NCBI GenBank assembly: GCA_036269455.1
Contig: DATARS010000040.1
Span: forward strand, 1 to 26,385
DNA length: 26,385 nt
Direction of reading: 5' to 3'
Source: CF-96 sp036269455
Lineage (GTDB): Bacteria; Chloroflexota; Dormibacteria; Aeolococcales; Aeolococcaceae
Below, piece after piece: positions 21,485-26,385 of this stretch. The notes beneath the pieces are model-generated. The model was not told where the DNA came from and did not search any database. It was given only the letters and a program-made list of their open reading frames with translations. The position numbers and the translations under genes were made by a program. Every line of letters starts with the position of its first letter. The stretch's first letter is position 1.

Positions 21485-23506
21485 TCACGTTCCCACGGTG
21501 CTGACGAGGAACGCCTGCACGAAGGCCTCGTCGCGCCAGCGCTGGTAGCGGCCGGAGGCGCCGCCGTGGCCCGCACCCATCTCCATCTTCAGCAGCAGCG
21601 GCCTGGAGTCGGTGCGCAGCGCGCGCAGCCGGGCGACGAACTTCGCCGGCTCCCAGAAGCCGACCCGGGGATCGTTGAGACCGCCGGTGATCAGCATCGC
21701 CGGGTGGTCGCGGGCGGCGATGTTGTCGTAGGGCGAGTACGAGAGCATGTACTCGTAGTACTCGGTCTCGCGGGGATTTCCCCACTCCTCCCACTCGATG
21801 ACGGTGAGCGGCAGGGTCTCGTCGAGCATGGTGGTGACCACGTCGACGAAGGGCACCTCGGCGACCACCGCGGCGAAGAGATCGGGGCGCATCGTCGCCG
21901 CGGCGCCGACGAGCAGCCCGCCGGCGCTGCCGCCGCGGATCGCCAGCCGATCGGGCGTGGTGTGGCCACTCGCCACCAGGTGCTCGGCGGCGGCGATGAG
22001 GTCGGTGAAGGAGTTGCGCTTGCGCAGCAGCTTGCCGTCCTCGTACCAGCGCCGTCCCATCTCGCCGCCTCCGCGCACGTGGGCGATGGCGCTGACGAAG
22101 CCGCGGTCGAGCAGGCTGATCAGCGCGGACGAGAACATCGGGTCGCTGGGGATCTCGTAGGCGCCGTAGCCGTAGACGAGGCAGGGGGCGCCGCCGTCGA
22201 GGTCGAGGTCGGCGCGGTGCACCACCGAGATCGGGACACGCACCCCGTCGGGCGCGGTGGCCCAGAGCCGCTCGGTGCGGTAGCGCGCGGGGTCGTGGCC
22301 GTGGACGGTGACCCGCTTGCGCAGCACCCGTTCGCGGGTGCGCATGTCGTAGTCGTAGGTCGAGCGCGGGGTCACCGGCGATGAGAACTCGAAGCGGAGC
22401 ACCGCGGTGTCGGGCTCGGGGTTCTCGCCCGACCAGGCGCTGTACACCGCCTCGCCGTGCTCGATCTCGTGGATCGCGCCGTCGCCGAGGTCCATCACCC
22501 GGATGCGGCGCAGCCCGCCGCTGCGCTCGAGCAGCGCGAGGTGGCCGGCGAAGGCCTCGACGGCGTCGAGCTTGACGTCGTCGCTCCCGCCGATCATCTC
22601 GCGCCAGTGCTCCCGCGAGGGCGTCGCCAGTGGCGCCTCCATCAGCCGGAAGTTCTGGGCGCCGTCGTTGGTGACGATGAACAGCCGCTCGTCGTGGTCG
22701 GCAACCGTGTATTCGATCCCCTGCCGCCGCGGCTCGACCACGCGGAGCGCGCCCTCGGGAGCGGCGGCGTCGAGGAGGTGGACCTCGCTGGTGACCTGGC
22801 TGCCGATGTGCACGACGATGAACCGGCCGGTCCGGCTCCGCCCCACCGAGAGGAAGAAGCGCTCGTCCGGCTCGGTGAGCACCAGGACGTCGTCGTCCGC
22901 CGGGGTGCCGAGGCGGTGGCGCCAGACCTGGTACGGACGCATCGACTCGTCGGGGCGGGTGTAGAAGAGGGTCCGGTCGTCGGAGGCGAAGGCGAGGCCG
23001 TAGTAGGTGCGCTCGATCCGGTCGGGCAGCTCCCCGCCGGTCTCCAGGTCGCGGACGTGCACGGTGTGCACCTCGCCGCCGTCGTGGTCGACGGCGTAGG
23101 CGAGCAGGCGGTGGTCGGGGCTGAGCGCCATCGACCCCACCGAGAGGTAGGCGTGACCCTCGGCGAGGGCGTTCTCGTCGAGGAGCACCTGCTCGGGCGC
23201 GTCGGGCGACCCGGTGCGGCGGCAGTGGATGGGGTACTGCAGCCCCTCGACCGTCCGCTGGTAGTACCAGTGGCCCCCCCAGGGCACCGGCGCGGAGGAG
23301 TCGCTCTCCTCGACGCGGCCGACGATCTCGTCGTAGAGGGTCTGCTGCAGCCCCGCGGTCGGCTCCATCGCCGCCGCGGTGTGGGCGTTCTCGGCCTCGA
23401 GGTAGGCGATGGTCGCGGGGTCGTCCCGGTCGCGCAGCCAGTGCCAGTCGTCGGAGCGGCCGCGCTCGACCTCGAAGGGGCGACGGGGGGCGACGGGCGG
23501 CTCCAC
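21485..23506 (-). CDS. ptrB: Oligopeptidase B / prolyl oligopeptidase family (S9A)
   Basis: This 673-aa serine peptidase has an N-terminal seven-bladed propeller (about 60-400) and a C-terminal alpha/beta hydrolase. The catalytic triad is S527 (GGSAGG), D612 (GGLNDPRV) and H647 (GAGHGG). The segment YGYGAYEIPSDPMFSS, HVRGGGEMGRRWYEDGK and the acidic ETEYYEYM motif match oligopeptidase B, which cleaves short peptides after Arg/Lys in the cytoplasm. There is no signal peptide. GTG 23506 has CAGACT 8 nt upstream and no Shine-Dalgarno, suggesting a leaderless message. Its 3' end abuts the glutamine synthetase-like remnant. Confidence 0.93.
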   Translation of the reverse strand: MEPPVAPRRPFEVERGRSDDWHWLRDRDDPATIAYLEAENAHTAAAMEPTAGLQQTLYDEIVGRVEESDSSAPVPWGGHWYYQRTVEGLQYPIHCRRTGSPDAPEQVLLDENALAEGHAYLSVGSMALSPDHRLLAYAVDHDGGEVHTVHVRDLETGGELPDRIERTYYGLAFASDDRTLFYTRPDESMRPYQVWRHRLGTPADDDVLVLTEPDERFFLSVGRSRTGRFIVVHIGSQVTSEVHLLDAAAPEGALRVVEPRRQGIEYTVADHDERLFIVTNDGAQNFRLMEAPLATPSREHWREMIGGSDDVKLDAVEAFAGHLALLERSGGLRRIRVMDLGDGAIHEIEHGEAVYSAWSGENPEPDTAVLRFEFSSPVTPRSTYDYDMRTRERVLRKRVTVHGHDPARYRTERLWATAPDGVRVPISVVHRADLDLDGGAPCLVYGYGAYEIPSDPMFSSALISLLDRGFVSAIAHVRGGGEMGRRWYEDGKLLRKRNSFTDLIAAAEHLVASGHTTPDRLAIRGGSAGGLLVGAAATMRPDLFAAVVAEVPFVDVVTTMLDETLPLTVIEWEEWGNPRETEYYEYMLSYSPYDNIAARDHPAMLITGGLNDPRVGFWEPAKFVARLRALRTDSRPLLLKMEMGAGHGGASGRYQRWRDEAFVQAFLVSTVGT

Positions 23507-23542
23507 GAGCGGGCAGTCTGCCAGACCGGAGCGGCCGCGGGG

Positions 23543-24046
23543 TCAGCCCTCGCCGTCGCCGCTCAGCGCCGGATGGACGCCGGGGATCAGGGCGCGGGCG
23601 AAGGGCAGGCGGCGGAGCAGCGAGCGCAGCTGCTCGCACTCGGCGGGGCTCAGTCCCTCGCAGATGGCGCGCTCGTGGTCGACCGCCAGCCCCCAGGCAC
23701 GCTCGAACGCGGCGCGCCCCTCGGCGGTGATGTGGAGCGCGCGGGCGCGGCGGTCGCGGGGGTTGGAGCGGCGCTCCACGAGCCCGCGCTGCTCCAGGGC
23801 GTCGACCAGGCCGACCATCCGGCTCGCCGGGATGTGCAGCGCCTGGCCCAGGGCCTGCTGGGAGATGCCCTCGGCCTGGCCGAGGTGGCGGAGCACCAGG
23901 AAGTGACGGGGCTCGAGGCCGAGCGGGGCGAGGATGTCCTTGAACCGCCCCGAGATCACGTAGCCGAGCTGAGAGATCAGGAAGCCGATCCCTGCACCCG
24001 GGGGGATGCGGGAGGCTTCGTCGAGGTCGCGGGGGGAATCCGTCAC
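23543..24046 (-). CDS. MarR family transcriptional regulator
   Basis: This 167-aa winged-helix regulator has the MarR layout: helix 1 (GFLISQLGYVISGRFKDIL), recognition region ISQQALGQALHIPASRMVGLVDALEQRGLV and the wing RRSNPRDRRARALHIT, then a dimerisation helix. It is divergent from an MMPL exporter with 78 nt between start codons, the classic arrangement for a ligand-released repressor of an efflux gene. GTG 24046 has TAGTAT 7 nt upstream and no Shine-Dalgarno, so it looks leaderless. Confidence 0.92.
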   Translation of the reverse strand: MTDSPRDLDEASRIPPGAGIGFLISQLGYVISGRFKDILAPLGLEPRHFLVLRHLGQAEGISQQALGQALHIPASRMVGLVDALEQRGLVERRSNPRDRRARALHITAEGRAAFERAWGLAVDHERAICEGLSPAECEQLRSLLRRLPFARALIPGVHPALSGDGEG

Positions 24047-24053
24047 ACACCCG

Positions 24054-24086
24054 ATACTAGCTGGTCGGAATGGTTCTGCTATACAT
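24054..24086. promoter_or_regulatory. Divergent marR / MMPL promoters
   Basis: The marR -10 box TAGTAT (24059-24054, minus) and the MMPL -10 TATACA (24080-24085, plus) lie 20 bp apart in an A/T-richer island. A regulator bound between or over them would control both directions. Repeat symmetry is weak (TAGC at 24058-24061 and GCTA at 24078-24081), so the exact operator is not defined. Confidence 0.5.
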
Positions 24087-24124
24087 CGTTTCACGCTGTA
24101 ACTAACCGCGAACAGGAGACGAGG

Positions 24125-26335
24125 GTGGCAGCCAAGAACGACCTCAGGCCCAGGGCCTCGGAGCCCGCGGCCTCCGTGTTCAGCCGGCTCGCCGGCTTCG
24201 TGCTCCATCACCGCAAGCGGGTGATGGCGGCATGGGCGGTGATCTTCATCGCCGGCATGGTCGCGGCCGGAGCCGTCTCGAACCGGCTCAGCTTCGACTT
24301 CTCGCTCCCCGGCCAGCCGGGCTACGAGACCGCGGTCCAGACGATCCGGACCTTCGGCAACGGCGGCTCCGACGCACCCGCGATCGAGGTGGTCACGGTC
24401 CCCGCTGGACAGACCGTCCAGGACCAGACCCCGGTGATCGCCCGGGCCTTCGACGCCGCCCGCACGGCGGCGCCCGGGGTGCGCGTGGTCGACTACGCCT
24501 CGACCGGCGACGCGCGGTTCGTCACCGCCGACGGCCGGAGCACCTTCGCGCTCCTCTTCGAGCCGCCGGTCACCTCGTTCGGCGCCGACACCCACGCGGC
24601 GGCCGTCGAGAAGGCGCTGAGGGCGGCGCTCCCCGGCGCCGTGGTCACGACCACCGGCCTGCAGGCCCTCGAGGCCTCGGGTGGGAACGGCAGCGGCCCC
24701 GGCGTCCTCTTCGAGACCCTGATCGCGGGCGTCGGCGCGCTGGCGGTCCTCGGGTTGGTGTTCGCCTCCTTCCTCGCCCTGGTGCCGCTGGCGGTCGCCG
24801 CGGTCTCGATCCTCGCGACCCTGCTGGTGATCCTCGGCCTCACCGCGCTGACCGAGGTCTCCTTCATCGTCCAGTTCCTGGTGTCGCTGGTCGGCCTCGG
24901 TGTCGCCATCGACTACTCCCTGCTGCTCGTCACCCGCTGGCGCGAGGAGCGGGCCAAGGGCGCCGACAACCACACCGCGGTGACCATCGCGGTCGCCACC
25001 GCCGGACGCGCCATCGCGCTCAGCGGCCTCACCGTCGGCATCGGCCTGGTCTCGCTGCTGGTGCTGCCGGTCCCGGGCCTGCGCAGCGTCGGCATCGGCG
25101 GCATGCTCATCCCGCTGGTCTCGGTGGCGGTCACCCTGACCCTGCTCCCCGCCATGCTCGGCGGCATCGGTCCGCGGGTCGACTGGCCGCGGCTGCGCCA
25201 CGAGGCGCACGCCAGCCGCTTCTGGACGGGCTGGGCCCGGATCATCGTCCGCCACCGCTCCATCGCCGCCACCGTCGGCGTGGCCCTGCTCGCCGTGCTC
25301 ATCGTCCCGGTCTTCCACCTTCAGACCGGCGCCACCAGCGCCAGCGCCCTCTCCCAGACCGGCCCCGCGCATGCGGCCTACCAGGCGCTGCTCGACGGCG
25401 GCGTCCCCGGCGGCGTGCTCACGCCGGTCGAGGTGCTGGTGAGGGCCGACCAGGCGAAGGCCGCCCAGGCGAGGCTCGCCGCCGTCCCCGGGATCGTCAC
25501 CGCCGCCCTCCAGACCGACGCCGAGGGCACCGTCACCGCCCGCAACGGCATGGTCGACCTGGTCGCCCTGCCCTCCGACGAGACCGTGAACTCCTCGACC
25601 CTCGCCACCGTCACCGCGGTGCGCGACGCCATGGCGAACCAGCCGGGCGTGGTCGGGGTCACAGGCATCGGCGCCATCGAGCTCGACTACAGCCACGCGG
25701 TCTACGGCAACTTCCCGCTGATGTTCACCCTGGTGGCGCTCGCCACCCTGGTGCTCCTCACCCGCGCCTTCCGCTCGCTGGTGCTCGCCGCCAAGGCGGT
25801 CGCGCTCAACCTGTTCTCGCTCGCCGCGACCTTCGGCCTGCTGACCTGGTTCTGGCAGGACGGCCACGGCTCCAGCGCGATCTTCGGGATCCCCGCCACC
25901 GGCGCGATCACCTTCTGGGAGCCGCTGATGGTGTTCGCCTTCCTCTTCGGCCTCTCGATGGACTACGAGGTCTTCATCCTCGCCCGCGTCCGCGAGGAGT
26001 ACGACCGCACCGGCTCGACCGCCAGGGCGGTGGTCGAGGGCATCGGCCGCACCGGCCGGCTGGTCACCAGCGCCGCGCTCATCCTCTTCTTCTCCTTCGC
26101 CTCGCTCGCCTCGGCGCCGGACACCGACATCAAGGTGCTCGCCACCGGCCTCGGCGCCGGCATCCTGCTCGACGCCACCGTGGTGCGGGCGCTGCTGGTG
26201 CCCGCGCTGATCGCCCTCTTCGGGCGCTGGAACTGGTACCTCCCCGCCTGGATGGGCCGGGTGCTCCGGGTCACTCCCGACGCCCCGCGCACCGCCGCCG
26301 ACGTGGCCGCCGCGGACGCCGACGCCGCCGCGTAG
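24125..26335 (+). CDS. MMPL family RND-type transporter
   Basis: This 736-aa membrane protein has two repeats, each with one helix, a large extracytoplasmic loop and five further helices (12 in total). The conserved transmembrane D-Y pairs are VAIDYSLLLVTRWREE in the first repeat and LSMDYEVFILARVREE in the second, the proton-relay signature of MMPL/YdfJ proteins. The length is that of the small MMPL class, like actinobacterial YdfJ, rather than the long MmpL3 type. It exports a lipid or hydrophobic drug-like compound using the proton gradient. GTG 24125 follows AGGAG by 6 nt. Control by the divergent MarR protein is likely. Confidence 0.92.
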   Translation: MAAKNDLRPRASEPAASVFSRLAGFVLHHRKRVMAAWAVIFIAGMVAAGAVSNRLSFDFSLPGQPGYETAVQTIRTFGNGGSDAPAIEVVTVPAGQTVQDQTPVIARAFDAARTAAPGVRVVDYASTGDARFVTADGRSTFALLFEPPVTSFGADTHAAAVEKALRAALPGAVVTTTGLQALEASGGNGSGPGVLFETLIAGVGALAVLGLVFASFLALVPLAVAAVSILATLLVILGLTALTEVSFIVQFLVSLVGLGVAIDYSLLLVTRWREERAKGADNHTAVTIAVATAGRAIALSGLTVGIGLVSLLVLPVPGLRSVGIGGMLIPLVSVAVTLTLLPAMLGGIGPRVDWPRLRHEAHASRFWTGWARIIVRHRSIAATVGVALLAVLIVPVFHLQTGATSASALSQTGPAHAAYQALLDGGVPGGVLTPVEVLVRADQAKAAQARLAAVPGIVTAALQTDAEGTVTARNGMVDLVALPSDETVNSSTLATVTAVRDAMANQPGVVGVTGIGAIELDYSHAVYGNFPLMFTLVALATLVLLTRAFRSLVLAAKAVALNLFSLAATFGLLTWFWQDGHGSSAIFGIPATGAITFWEPLMVFAFLFGLSMDYEVFILARVREEYDRTGSTARAVVEGIGRTGRLVTSAALILFFSFASLASAPDTDIKVLATGLGAGILLDATVVRALLVPALIALFGRWNWYLPAWMGRVLRVTPDAPRTAADVAAADADAAA

Positions 26336-26342
26336 GCCTCAT

Positions 26343-26385
26343 CCCCTGAAAGCACGAGGGGCCGCCGGCATTCACGATGCCGGCG
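26343..26385 (+). terminator. Tandem hairpins after the MMPL gene
   Basis: A 5-bp stem CCCCT/AGGGG (26343-26347/26357-26361) is followed by a perfect 9-bp stem CGCCGGCAT/ATGCCGGCG (26363-26371/26377-26385). The window ends at the last paired base, so a following U-tract cannot be checked. Confidence 0.6.

Noticed and set aside
22457..24124. A long N-terminal extension of the MMPL gene
   Set aside because: The extension is antisense to oligopeptidase B and marR and has no domain. GTG 24125 has a Shine-Dalgarno and gives the normal MMPL N-terminus.

Overview
The window is a very GC-rich (well above 70% by eye) bacterial chromosome segment packed with short-intergenic genes on both strands. The gene set is free-living and metabolic: threonine dehydratase, transhydrogenase subunit, assimilatory nitrite reductase, lactate monooxygenase, oligopeptidase B and sulfolipid synthesis. 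About half the genes appear to have leaderless or near-leaderless starts, with a TANNNT-type -10 box 6-10 nt before ATG/GTG. That combination fits an actinobacterium or a member of the Dormibacterota/Chloroflexota side of the tree; I cannot fix the phylum from the sequence alone. I see no tRNA, rRNA, CRISPR array, transposase or phage gene.

Layout, left to right. 1-2300: leaderless ilvA, a small coiled-coil-like protein, and a stand-alone degenerate response-regulator receiver, closed by a strong hairpin. 2319-2760 (minus): an 85-aa protein of unknown function whose leader carries a clear cyclic-di-GMP-I (GEMM) riboswitch. 2813-5340: pntAA without pntAB/pntB, facing an FGGY sugar kinase. 5495-7050: a 77-aa unknown protein and a UDP-sulfoquinovose synthase (sqdB). 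7058-12123: envelope/carbohydrate block with a GT2 glycosyltransferase diverging from a GT39-like membrane glycosyltransferase, a secreted TIM-barrel glycoside hydrolase and an O-methyltransferase. 12120-12761 (minus): two tandem small one-helix membrane proteins with highly charged heads and His/Gly/Trp/Asp-rich tails. 12846-14809 (minus): an SDR dehydrogenase translationally coupled to a lactate 2-monooxygenase-like flavoenzyme. 14931-15572: a hemolysin III/PAQR membrane protein. 15593-17200 (minus): a PucR/CdaR-type regulator. 17324-21239 (minus): nirB-nirD-focA/nirC nitrite uptake and reduction. 21408-21464: a tiny reading frame that looks like the C-terminal tail of a glutamine synthetase. 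21485-23506 (minus): oligopeptidase B. 23543-24046 (minus) and 24125-26335 (plus): a divergent MarR regulator and MMPL exporter, ending in tandem hairpins.

How the parts work together. The nitrogen block imports nitrite (FocA/NirC), reduces it to ammonium (NirBD) and may once have had a glutamine synthetase next to it. The MarR-MMPL pair is a typical repressor/exporter arrangement. SqdB would supply UDP-sulfoquinovose for sulfolipid, but its transferase partner is not in the window. The most unusual single item is the c-di-GMP riboswitch in front of an uncharacterised small protein, with a receiver lacking key signalling residues on the other side of a shared terminator.
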